This document shows, in pieces, positions 1 through 7,278 of a stretch of DNA of 35,876 bases. Position 1 is the stretch's first letter; every line of letters starts with the position of its first letter. A model generated the notes under the pieces. It searched no databases, was not told where the DNA came from, and saw only the letters and a list, made by a program, of their open reading frames with translations. The stretch comes from CALIKS01 sp964440295 (lineage in GTDB: Archaea > Thermoproteota > Nitrososphaeria_A > Caldarchaeales > Calditenuaceae), in assembly GCA_964440295.1 (NCBI GenBank), contig CAYTRT010000012.1, positions 1-35,876 on the forward strand. The letters run 5' to 3'. The position numbers were made by a program, and so were the translations under genes.

Positions 1-791
1 ACGAATAGTAGTGTGAGTGATATTGCCATGCTTAGTGTTCCCAGAGCGAACCATTTTGGAGTCGGTGCTGTTACTGACATTTGGTTGTAGACGTATGTTG
101 GGATTGTTCCTACGCCTGCTATTACGAATGAGGATCTTAGGAACTCTGATAGTGACAGCGTAAAGGCGAAGAAGAAGGTCGAGATGACCTGCGTCCTTAT
201 CAGTGGGAATGTTATTTTTCTGAAGACTTTCCAACCACTGGCTCCTAGAACCCTCGCGACGTTTTCATACTCAACCATCAGTGGGTCAAATCGGGCCATC
301 GTGAGGATTAGCCCGAATGGCATTGTATATACAATGTGTAGTGGAAGCACTGTCCAGATTGAGTATTCAGTTATTCCTATTGTCTTGTAGAATATGTTTG
401 CGCCCAGTCCAATAATTATTGCTGGCATAACGAAGCCTGCAAGCAGTAGATAGAATATTAGGTCTCGGCCCTTGAATGCATATCTGAGCGTTAGTGCTGC
501 ACATATAACGAGGGGTACAACTATTGATGCATTGATGACGCCCAGAGTGATCGAGTTTATAATAGCCTGTCCAATTTGGGGGTCATAGAATATGCCGCTT
601 GTAAATCCGCTAGTGCCTACTAGTCCTGGAGGACCGATGTACCAATAGAGGCTAAATCCTAAAATTGGAAATGTTATACTAGCGTCTGACTTGAACGATA
701 GTATGGCGACCAAGATCAGCGGTAGGTAGAATATGAATATTATGAAGACCGTGTAAATTCCGAGAACAATTTTCACCCAATCTCTCTTCAT
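1..791 (-). CDS. ABC transporter permease, PotC/CysW-like (partial, 3' end outside window)
   Basis: The minus strand is open from an ATG at 789-791 to the window edge, about 263 codons, so the C-terminus is missing. The product starts MKRDWVKIVLGIYTVF and has several hydrophobic helices. A typical binding-protein-dependent permease EAA loop (EYENVARVLGASGWKVFRK) lies about 60 residues before the cut. It would be an inner-membrane channel subunit pairing with the permease just upstream. The start is supported by a Shine-Dalgarno GGTGAT seven bases before the ATG. It is the third gene of an operon ATPase-permease-permease, 10 bp after the previous stop. The fold class is clear; the substrate (polyamine, or another solute of the same importer class) is inferred only from the PotABC-like order. 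Confidence 0.9.
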   Translation of the reverse strand, partial: MKRDWVKIVLGIYTVFIIFIFYLPLILVAILSFKSDASITFPILGFSLYWYIGPPGLVGTSGFTSGIFYDPQIGQAIINSITLGVINASIVVPLVICAALTLRYAFKGRDLIFYLLLAGFVMPAIIIGLGANIFYKTIGITEYSIWTVLPLHIVYTMPFGLILTMARFDPLMVEYENVARVLGASGWKVFRKITFPLIRTQVISTFFFAFTLSLSEFLRSSFVIAGVGTIPTYVYNQMSVTAPTPKWFALGTLSMAISLTLLF

Positions 792-801
792 GCATAATCA
801 C

Positions 802-1710
802 CTACTTGTAGAACACCTGCTTGATGTTTGCGAATCTGAGTACTATCCAGATCACTCCTAGAGTCACCGCTAACAGCAAGACTGAGTAGGCAGCCGCCAT
901 TGGCCAGTTGAAGTGCCAAGCATAGTTCTGGACAGTTAGTCCCAACATTTGTAGTCCTCCTGCCCACAGGGCTGGAGTAACGTAGTCGCCTAGTGTCGAT
1001 ATGAAGACAAAGATTATTCCAATCACAACGCCTGGCAACGATAGTCTAAACGTAATCTTTGTGAAGGCTTTAAACGGAGAAGCGCCGAGAGTCCTTGCAA
1101 CGTTGATTAAATCCGGATCAATGAGCGTTAGAGATAGATATATTGGGAATATCATGAAGAGCAGGTTTGTTTGTACCCAAATTATGAGGAGGGTCCACCG
1201 CGTGAAGAGTAGCTCAGATAACGGCTGCTTAATGAGGCCTAGACTCATTAATGTATAATTTACAAGTCCTTTTTCTCCAAGTATTGAGAGCCACGATATG
1301 CTTCGGATGCTCCAGTCAACCCAATAAGGAGCCACGAGCATGAAGGTTATGATTCCTTGTAGTTGGAAATTCTGGATCTTGAATGATATGAAGTACGCAA
1401 CCGGGTAGGCTACTAGTAGTGTAATTAATGCGGCTAGCACCGACATTCCAAGCGTGTCTCTTAATATGATGTACGTGGATGGTCGTGAGAATACTGCTAT
1501 AAAGTTGTCTAATGATATATTTGTAGGGTCAAATCTAGTCACAGAGCCCTTGTTGAAAGACAGTAACAGTATCATGAGCGACGGGACAACGAGGAATAAA
1601 ATCACTACTATCAGGGGCGGCAGTATCAGGAGATATCTTGCATTCTTCCGCACGAATTTTATCAAAGGAGATTCGCGTATCTCGGCCTCAGAGCGCCTTT
1701 CCTCTGTCAT
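802..1710 (-). CDS. ABC transporter permease, PotB-like
   Basis: First permease of the importer, about 302 aa. It has an N-terminal cytoplasmic segment rich in charged residues, about six hydrophobic helices, and an EAA loop (INVARTLGASPFKAFTKITF) near residue 220 that docks on the ATPase. The frame also allows a GTG at 1722, overlapping the upstream stop as GTGA. I prefer the ATG at 1710 because GGTGAT sits seven bases before it, while the GTG has no Shine-Dalgarno. It follows the ATPase gene directly and is followed 10 bp later by the second permease, so the three are one transcription unit. The family is the spermidine/putrescine-type (MalF-like) permeases; the transported compound cannot be read from the sequence. 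Confidence 0.88.
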   Translation of the reverse strand: MTEERRSEAEIRESPLIKFVRKNARYLLILPPLIVVILFLVVPSLMILLLSFNKGSVTRFDPTNISLDNFIAVFSRPSTYIILRDTLGMSVLAALITLLVAYPVAYFISFKIQNFQLQGIITFMLVAPYWVDWSIRSISWLSILGEKGLVNYTLMSLGLIKQPLSELLFTRWTLLIIWVQTNLLFMIFPIYLSLTLIDPDLINVARTLGASPFKAFTKITFRLSLPGVVIGIIFVFISTLGDYVTPALWAGGLQMLGLTVQNYAWHFNWPMAAAYSVLLLAVTLGVIWIVLRFANIKQVFYK

Positions 1711-1718
1711 ATATCTTA

Positions 1719-2834
1719 TCACCTTCCATAGATAACGTCCTCTATGTTTAGTCCTTCGATTACTGAGGGCTTGTCAAGGATTATTCCTCTAACGGTGTCC
1801 CAAGAAACGGCGTATTCTTCTCCTAGCTTTACTGGCATCGGGTCAGCGTGTACCTTTACCTGAACTCCTCCAGCAACTTCAAATATGTATTCTATGAATT
1901 CTCCAAAGTAGTAGGCACTAACTAGGCGTGCCTTGAAGCTGTTTTCACGGTGTTCTCCTACTGGCGAGATTAATATGTGGTTTGGCCTAACACCGTATGC
2001 AACCGTCCTACCTACTAGTTCGCCAGTTCCTTTGTATATTCCTTTGAATTCACCCAAGTTGGTCTTTACAACGCAGAGCTCGCCTTTCTGCTCAACTACC
2101 TGTCCACTATATAGATTTATGTCGCCTACGAACCTTGCAGCGAATACCGTTCGTGGCGATTCATATATTTCGTGTGGCTTTCCTTTCTGTTCTATTACTC
2201 CTACGTTCATGACCATTAGCGTGTCGGCGAGGCTTAGACCCTGCTCTTGAATGTGTGTTGTTAGTATCCAAGTGTTTCCTAAGTTTTTATGGATGTTCTT
2301 GAAGTCTTCCATTAATTTTCTCTGCAGCCTGTAGTCTACGTGGCTTAGCGGCTCGTCTAGGAGCAGCAGGCTTGGATTTGCTACAACGGCTCTTGCCAAA
2401 GCTACCCTCTGTCTCTGACCTCCGGAGAGCTCGCTCGGCCATCTCTCCTCAAATCCAGCTAGCCCCACCAGTTCAAGTGCACGCTTCACTTCCTTCTTTA
2501 TCTCTGATTCATCGAAGTTATGCATTCTGAGTCTAAAAGCGACGTTGTCATAGACTCTCATGTGTGGGAATAATGCATACGTTTCGGGCATGTACGATAT
2601 GTTTCTCTTGTGTGCAGGGACGTCCTTCACGTTTCTACCATCGATGTATATGTCGCCGCTGTCATAGTCAAGTATACCGGCCACGCATCTAAGGAGAGTG
2701 CTCTTGCCGCATCCGCTTGGACCTATAATGACGAAGAAGTCTCCCTTATCGACCTCAAACGAGACGCCGTTCAATGCCAAGACATTCCTTCCATAACGCT
2801 TAACTAGATTTTTTACAGACAATGCCGACGGCAT
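1719..2834 (-). CDS. ABC transporter ATPase, PotA-like
   Basis: 371 aa nucleotide-binding subunit of an importer. Walker A GPSGCGKST is at residues 38-46. The Q-loop region, signature LSGGQRQRVALARAV, Walker B LLLLDEP and switch His (TTH) follow in the usual order. The C-terminal third (about 245-371) is a TOBE-like regulatory domain, as in PotA/MalK-type ATPases. It is the first gene of an operon with the two permeases. The ATG has no Shine-Dalgarno, and a TATA box lies about 30-37 nt upstream, so the transcript is probably leaderless. A perfect 12-bp inverted repeat lies just upstream of the TATA box, suggesting control by a dimeric regulator. The binding protein is not in this operon; the best candidate is the plus-strand gene at 5644. 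Confidence 0.93.
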   Translation of the reverse strand: MPSALSVKNLVKRYGRNVLALNGVSFEVDKGDFFVIIGPSGCGKSTLLRCVAGILDYDSGDIYIDGRNVKDVPAHKRNISYMPETYALFPHMRVYDNVAFRLRMHNFDESEIKKEVKRALELVGLAGFEERWPSELSGGQRQRVALARAVVANPSLLLLDEPLSHVDYRLQRKLMEDFKNIHKNLGNTWILTTHIQEQGLSLADTLMVMNVGVIEQKGKPHEIYESPRTVFAARFVGDINLYSGQVVEQKGELCVVKTNLGEFKGIYKGTGELVGRTVAYGVRPNHILISPVGEHRENSFKARLVSAYYFGEFIEYIFEVAGGVQVKVHADPMPVKLGEEYAVSWDTVRGIILDKPSVIEGLNIEDVIYGR

Positions 2835-2863
2835 AACTTTTCAGGAAAAACAGTATTTTATCA

Positions 2864-2871
2864 CTATTTAA
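2864..2871 (-). promoter_or_regulatory. TATA box of the ABC importer operon
   Basis: On the minus strand the sequence reads AAAAGTTAAATAG, an A-rich BRE followed by a TATA element, 30-37 nt before the ATG at 2834. This is the spacing expected for a leaderless archaeal transcript. Not experimentally shown. Confidence 0.5.
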
Positions 2872-2873
2872 CT

Positions 2874-2904
2874 TTTATTAAAGGATAAATCCTCCTTTAA
2901 TAAA
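2874..2904. promoter_or_regulatory. Perfect 12-bp inverted repeat upstream of ABC operon promoter (candidate operator)
   Basis: TTTATTAAAGGA (2874-2885) and its exact reverse complement TCCTTTAATAAA (2893-2904) are separated by 7 bases. The element begins 3 bases upstream of the TATA box of the importer operon, overlapping or abutting the BRE. A dyad of this size next to a promoter is typical of a binding site for a dimeric archaeal regulator (Lrp/AsnC or MarR type). It could also form an RNA hairpin only if transcribed. The regulator is not identifiable in the window. Confidence 0.5.
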
Positions 2905-2910
2905 TATGGT

Positions 2911-2917
2911 AAAAAAA
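2911..2917 (-). terminator. T-run terminator candidate for the gene at 3016-3345
   Basis: Seven A's on the plus strand give a T7 run on the minus strand, about 100 nt after the stop of the minus-strand gene ending at 3016 and before the next promoter. Archaeal terminators are usually plain U-tracts. Position and composition are the only evidence. Confidence 0.35.
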
Positions 2918-3015
2918 TTAATATGGAAGATGTCTAATTATTTTTCGTTAAAATGACGATTGTTGAGCATCGTTCAAGTCTTTTAGAATAAATTCAACAC
3001 TATTAAAGGCTGTTT

Positions 3016-3345
3016 TTATTCCCTTTTTTGGCCTAGTTTTCTCCGATTTTTCATCTCCCTTGCACATTCAGAGACTAGTTGGTCCAGCACTTTAACAAAT
3101 TCCTCTTCCGACGCCATAACTATGTACTTTTTCTCTTCTATTATCTGTCTTATTCTCTGAAGGAATTTGTCAGCCCTTTCTCCCTCGACTAGTTCCTGTA
3201 GCTTAATGATCTTACTTGATAGGTCAATCAGTCTTAGTGAGCCATACAGTGGTGGTTCATCGGCTGATATCCGTGCGGCTGATAAAGCAAAAACAATAAT
3301 GTCGAATATTTCTTTACCAAAATCACCACTAGAGTTTTGACTCAT
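3016..3345 (-). CDS. Uncharacterised small protein (DUF6092-like)
   Basis: About 109 aa, soluble, mostly helical, with a basic C-terminus. The segment SAARISADEPPLYGSLRLID near the N-terminus resembles the conserved core I associate with the DUF6092 family, whose function is unknown; this assignment is from memory of the pattern. The frame is open to an ATG at 3366, but I prefer the ATG at 3345. GGAGG (3350-3354) lies five bases upstream of it, and a TATA box (CGATATATAAC, 3376-3386) predicts a transcript start near 3355, after the first ATG. It stands alone between the importer operon and a nitroreductase. No catalytic motif is visible. Confidence 0.7.
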   Translation of the reverse strand: MSQNSSGDFGKEIFDIIVFALSAARISADEPPLYGSLRLIDLSSKIIKLQELVEGERADKFLQRIRQIIEEKKYIVMASEEEFVKVLDQLVSECAREMKNRRKLGQKRE

Positions 3346-3375
3346 TTCGCCTCCACAATAATTCACTGAATTTGT

Positions 3376-3386
3376 CGATATATAAC
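3376..3386 (-). promoter_or_regulatory. TATA box for the gene at 3016-3345
   Basis: The minus strand reads GTTATATATCG, centred about 36 nt before the ATG at 3345. It predicts a short leader that just contains the GGAGG Shine-Dalgarno, and this decides between the two possible starts. Confidence 0.45.
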
Positions 3387-3485
3387 AATTTTGTTTTGCC
3401 TAGTTTTTTAACGCCAGGACTTCTTATCGTCATTGAGAACTAGTCGTAAGCTTCGCTTATTTTAATCATAAAAATGGGAGCTGAC

Positions 3486-4019
3486 TCATGTCCATAGATT
3501 TCCGTGCCTGTTTAGATACGTTATACGAGCATTTGGCTTTGCCTTAAGCGGCGGCGGCATGTCTTTTCGTGGATAACCTATTTGTAGCATTACCTCTGTT
3601 CTATAATTCTCGGGTATCTCGAGAATCTCTTTTACTCCCGCTTCGCTGTATGATTTTGTGAAGCAGGTTCCGAGACCAAACTTAAGCGCGGCTAATGCGA
3701 CGTTTTCTGCTGCTGCTCCGGCATCAATTATGGAGCATATGTCTCTTCCTAGTCTTCCTAATCCTTTATAGGCCGTCTCTAGGTCTGTGTAAATTAGTAT
3801 GAGAGATTTTGCGTTGCTTAGAAAGCCTGGAGAAACTTGTTTAATCATACTTACTGTCTCTTCATCATTTATTACCATGACTCTTCTGTATGGGGTATTT
3901 CCACCAGTAGGAGCTTTATGAGCAGCCCAGGCAAGAGTCTTAAGCACGTCTTCTGGAACTGGCTTTTCCTCAAAGTACCTGACCGCGACCCTCTTCCTAA
4001 TCGCATCTAATACATCCAT
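3486..4019 (-). CDS. Nitroreductase-family flavoprotein
   Basis: 177 aa, usual for the FMN-dependent nitroreductase family. The N-terminal MDVLDAIRKRVAVRYFEEKPV carries the typical R-x-S/A-V-R-x-(F/Y) motif that contacts FMN. APTGGNTPYRR corresponds to the A-P-S-x-x-N-x-Q-x-W region, and the C-terminal half keeps the ALKFGLGTCF and LQIGYP elements. The reaction is NAD(P)H-dependent reduction of an unknown acceptor. The reading frame extends nine codons further to a TTG at 4046, but family alignments begin at the ATG chosen here. It is a single-gene unit with A/T-rich sequence upstream. The family is certain; the substrate cannot be assigned. Confidence 0.88.
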   Translation of the reverse strand: MDVLDAIRKRVAVRYFEEKPVPEDVLKTLAWAAHKAPTGGNTPYRRVMVINDEETVSMIKQVSPGFLSNAKSLILIYTDLETAYKGLGRLGRDICSIIDAGAAAENVALAALKFGLGTCFTKSYSEAGVKEILEIPENYRTEVMLQIGYPRKDMPPPLKAKPNARITYLNRHGNLWT

Positions 4020-4125
4020 AACATTATTTAAGAATTTGATGATCAAATAAAAATCTTTCTTCTCCTAAATACTCACTATTCATGCAACCACATGTTAAAA
4101 TATTTCTGAATTTTAAGAGAACACG

Positions 4126-4335
4126 TTAGTGCATCAATGCTCTATGAGACGCAACCTCATAGCTTCTAGATTCTGACAAGCTCTGCAGCTTGTTTCTGAA
4201 CGAGCTTAACAGCTCTCTTAAAGCTTATTTACAGGCTATCTTGCAGTTGAGGAAACTGAAGTACCAGTCAGTCTCTTCATTCTCAGCCAAGTAATAATAA
4301 GTCGCACGCTGAGTTAAAGATCCTCCTACTGATTC
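4126..4335 (-). pseudogene. Possible decayed coding remnant in a 380-bp gap
   Basis: The gap 4020-4400 holds no intact gene. Read on the minus strand from 4335, one frame gives about 70 codons with protein-like composition, interrupted only by a TAA at 4225-4227. The first part contains YYYLAENEETDWYFSFLN and ends KIACK; after the stop it continues ALRELLSSFRNKLQSLSES. The helical pattern loosely recalls a HEPN domain, but that is speculation. One stop in 70 codons of fairly AT-rich DNA can also occur by chance. Listed because it is the only structure in this gap. Confidence 0.25.
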
Positions 4336-4400
4336 CTAATTAAGAAGAGAAAGAGAAAAAGAAATTATTGAATGACTTAATTAAATTTTACGTGGAGTTT

Positions 4401-5462
4401 TTATCCCTTTCCGAGCTTTATTGCTAGTTCTCTTAGCTTGGGGTGTACTGGTGTTCCAGTATCGATAATTTTTTCATCGTCTAGCCATACGGTTGAGTTA
4501 AGGCAGATGCCGTCGAAGTGTGATATAGCCTTCTTGCCCTTGCCTCTGAACATCGGGCCTTGGTAGCCGAAGCCCCACTCGGTGCAACCCCAGACACGCT
4601 CGTCCTCTGTGCAAAGTCCTGATAGCCTAGCTCCCGGGTTGAAGCCATAGCATATATGTGCTACGTAATACATGTTGGGGTCTCCTAGCTTTTCGAGCCA
4701 TTTCTTTACCTTTAATGCCTCTGCTCCGCCCTGGATGTCCTTAATTTCTCCATTCTTTACGATTAGCCTGATTGGTTCTCTTAAGATTCCCAGGTCTGCT
4801 TCTCCACCTCCTGAGAAGGAGCCATCGAATACAATTACTCCGTTTACTGTTTCCTCGATTGGCGCCCATCCCATCTGTCCCAACAGGAAGTGTGGGCCTG
4901 GAGTGTCGGCAAACAGCTCATTAGTCACTGGCCGATCTGGATCATTCTCAAATGAGACATCGTTTCCTGCGGGTGTGACTACGCGCATTTTACGGGCCTT
5001 CCTCGTCATCTCGACGAGAGTGTTCTGGAATTCCGCCTGAACATCTATGTTCACCTTTCCTATGCATCGCACCATCTGGTCAACGTTTAGTCCGCCTAGG
5101 AAAAGATATCTGACTCGACCCTTTCCTAATGCTGCAGGTGTCATTGCCTCCTCCCATGGTGTTGAGTAGAGCAGCCACTGATTGTTTAGCTCAATCCACA
5201 CATCTGTGTTAGGTATAGCTGCCTTCAATGGGTCGGGCAGGTATGGATCTCCAACTTTACCATAGCCCGGAGGAGTGGTGTGCCAGGCAACCATTACTTT
5301 GGCGCCTGCACATTCAGCAGCTTTGGCAATTTCCTCCGCGACTCTCCATTCCTCAGGCCCATCGATAGTTATCAGTACACTTTCTCCTGGCTTCACTTTG
5401 CAGAGCTTGTTGATGACAACATGCGCTGTTTTAGCTAATTCCAAATCTAATAACTGAGGCAT
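4401..5462 (-). CDS. M29 aminopeptidase / NicX-like metalloenzyme (copy 1)
   Basis: 353 aa, family length. The N-terminal part (ELAKTAHVVINKLCKVKPGESVLI) and the C-terminal metal-site part (HICYGFNPGARLSG, later SHFDGICLN with H315 and D317) match the thermophilic aminopeptidase T (M29, COG2309) superfamily. That superfamily also contains 2,5-dihydroxypyridine 5,6-dioxygenase (NicX). Members use a divalent metal held by Glu/His/Asp. The role is therefore peptide N-terminal trimming or, less likely, ring cleavage. A paralogue lies at 9991-10956. The gene has its own TATA box and no Shine-Dalgarno, hence leaderless. It sits between a nitroreductase and the candidate importer binding protein, fitting a peptide or N-compound catabolic region. 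Confidence 0.8.
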   Translation of the reverse strand: MPQLLDLELAKTAHVVINKLCKVKPGESVLITIDGPEEWRVAEEIAKAAECAGAKVMVAWHTTPPGYGKVGDPYLPDPLKAAIPNTDVWIELNNQWLLYSTPWEEAMTPAALGKGRVRYLFLGGLNVDQMVRCIGKVNIDVQAEFQNTLVEMTRKARKMRVVTPAGNDVSFENDPDRPVTNELFADTPGPHFLLGQMGWAPIEETVNGVIVFDGSFSGGGEADLGILREPIRLIVKNGEIKDIQGGAEALKVKKWLEKLGDPNMYYVAHICYGFNPGARLSGLCTEDERVWGCTEWGFGYQGPMFRGKGKKAISHFDGICLNSTVWLDDEKIIDTGTPVHPKLRELAIKLGKG

Positions 5463-5487
5463 AGCACTAGAACGAAAATATACCTGG

Positions 5488-5498
5488 TATTTATATAT
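5488..5498 (-). promoter_or_regulatory. TATA box of M29 copy 1
   Basis: The minus strand reads AAATATATAAATA ending 25 nt before the ATG at 5462, with no Shine-Dalgarno in between. This is a leaderless-type archaeal promoter. Confidence 0.5.
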
Positions 5499-5610
5499 TT
5501 CGCATCAACGTAGAGGAGCTTAATTAAAATTTGTTTTAAACCATTTAGAATAACTGTCTCTTTTTTATAAGTTGTTTTTAACTGGTCTTCTTATTTACTT
5601 TATGTAAAAC

Positions 5611-5620
5611 CTTAAATAAG
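5611..5620 (+). promoter_or_regulatory. TATA box of the binding-protein gene
   Basis: AAAACCTTAAATAAG is placed 24-33 nt before the ATG at 5644; no Shine-Dalgarno is visible. It is divergent from the promoter of the M29 gene about 120 bp away. Confidence 0.5.
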
Positions 5621-5643
5621 GGTTTATCCTTCTGAAAATCGAG

Positions 5644-7254
5644 ATGTCAGGAAAAAGTAATTCGGTAAATAGAAGGACTGCTGCGAAGATCATTGGTGGG
5701 ACCGTTGCTGGTCTTGTCGTTGGAGGCGCGATAGGATATCTTTCAAGAGGAGCAGAAGTAATTGAGAGAACAGTCGCAACGACAGTAACGCAGGTTAGGA
5801 CTGAGACCGTAACAGTAACTGGGACCGCGCCAGTAACAACTGTGACCCCACCACCAGTCACGACTGTTACGACGCCTGCAACAACCATTACAGAGCTGCC
5901 AGCACCAGCGGAGTATCTAGCAAAGTTCCCGAACTGGGAGTATTATTATTCGCCTACTCCTAGGCCACAGCCGCTTCGATACCTAGGCGGCTCATGGATG
6001 ATGTATCCCGAGGTCGCAGAGTTCTGGGAGAAAGTTCACAAACAGAAAGTGGAGGCAAGCTACCTAGACCTATTCATCATGGCTCAGAGAATCGTTGCTA
6101 CTGAGGGGTATGGATGGGACGTAGCCGGCACAGCTAGATTCCCACCAATCAAGAAGGCGGGCATAATACTGCCAATACCCGCAGAGAAGCTCCCACGATT
6201 TGACCCAAACAAAGTACCACAAATATTCATTCATCCAGAGAGATACTTGAGGCCTGCACAAGTTCCGAGATTTAAGTACAACCTCTGGTTCTCTGAGGAA
6301 GACTATACAACATACAAGAACTTTGCACTAGTTCCTAACAACTGGAACTTCGACTCAATTACTTACCTGCCAGAGAAGTTACCATACGAGGAGGAGGGAG
6401 GACATAAGTTCTCCTTCTCATATTCTGAGCTATGGAACCCGGAGTGGAAAGGAAGAACAATGATGCAGGACGAGGCATTCACAGTCTTTAGCGAGACAGC
6501 TAACGAGCTTGAGGCCACGGGCCAAATAACTTTATCGGGAGCAAACACAAATCTTACAAAGGAAGAAGTCGATAGAGTCTATAACTTCTTGCTACCGATA
6601 ATTAAGACGGGACAGATAAGGACGTTCTGGTTCAAGTATGGAGACGCTGTTAACCTTCTTTCCACTAGAGAGATCTGGTTGGGTAGCACTTGGCAGCCAA
6701 TTTGCTACGACACGAGAAGGGCGGGAACGCCAGCATACTACGCACGACTAGTAAATGGGCCGTTCTTCTGGTTTAACGGCGATATCGTATCAAAACACAC
6801 GCCGATTCTGGAGGACGTATACAAATTTATAGCATTCAGAACCGACGTATGGTGGAGCGCATTCATCACTAGGAATGGATATGGAACATTAACGAGCAAC
6901 TATGACGACGTAAGAGCCTACATGGGTGCAGAATTCTTTGACTGGGTCAACAATGGGCAAAGAACATATCTACCGATTGACGAGATAATAAAGAACTGGT
7001 GCTTCCCTGAGAGGCCTGAGCTATGGAACCTAGAAGACAGACTACTACATGCCCTATTCCTGCCTGACAAATACTTCCCACCTGGAGAAAAGCCGAGAGA
7101 AGGAAAGCCCCACCCGAGAGGAAACCTCAGAGACCTTGGATCAATCGAAGACAAGCAGAAGATCACAAGATACTTCCTGTCACCAGACCTGCCAGACGAG
7201 CTAGATTACTACACTGAGAAATACAACGACTTAAAGGCACAGCTACCAGTATAA
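5644..7254 (+). CDS. ABC importer substrate-binding protein, Tat-like signal, Thr-rich linker
   Basis: 536 aa. The N-terminus has twin arginines (R10-R11, NRRTAAKIIGG) followed by a hydrophobic segment at about 14-33, so a Tat-type signal or anchor is likely. No lipobox cysteine is present. Residues about 44-85 are a Thr/Val/Pro-rich linker of the kind found, and probably O-glycosylated, on archaeal surface binding proteins. The remaining 440 residues resemble PotD-like extracellular solute-binding proteins, e.g. GDAVNLLSTREIWLGSTW and YKFIAFRTD. It probably delivers substrate to the ATPase/permease set encoded at 1-2834, although a nitroreductase and a peptidase gene lie between and it is on the other strand. 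Longer than classical PotD (about 350 aa). The substrate is unknown. Confidence 0.75.
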   Translation: MSGKSNSVNRRTAAKIIGGTVAGLVVGGAIGYLSRGAEVIERTVATTVTQVRTETVTVTGTAPVTTVTPPPVTTVTTPATTITELPAPAEYLAKFPNWEYYYSPTPRPQPLRYLGGSWMMYPEVAEFWEKVHKQKVEASYLDLFIMAQRIVATEGYGWDVAGTARFPPIKKAGIILPIPAEKLPRFDPNKVPQIFIHPERYLRPAQVPRFKYNLWFSEEDYTTYKNFALVPNNWNFDSITYLPEKLPYEEEGGHKFSFSYSELWNPEWKGRTMMQDEAFTVFSETANELEATGQITLSGANTNLTKEEVDRVYNFLLPIIKTGQIRTFWFKYGDAVNLLSTREIWLGSTWQPICYDTRRAGTPAYYARLVNGPFFWFNGDIVSKHTPILEDVYKFIAFRTDVWWSAFITRNGYGTLTSNYDDVRAYMGAEFFDWVNNGQRTYLPIDEIIKNWCFPERPELWNLEDRLLHALFLPDKYFPPGEKPREGKPHPRGNLRDLGSIEDKQKITRYFLSPDLPDELDYYTEKYNDLKAQLPV

Positions 7255-7263
7255 AATCCAAGG

Positions 7264-7278
7264 AAAAAACAATTTTTT
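7264..7278. terminator. Bidirectional T-run terminator
   Basis: A6 (7264-7269) and T6 (7273-7278) lie between the convergent stops at 7254 and 7277, giving a T-run for each strand. This suits termination of both genes. Confidence 0.45.

Noticed and set aside
5595..5888. Long minus-strand frame rich in Val/Thr
   Set aside because: It is the complement of the Thr-rich linker of the binding protein; repetitive codons create the open frame.
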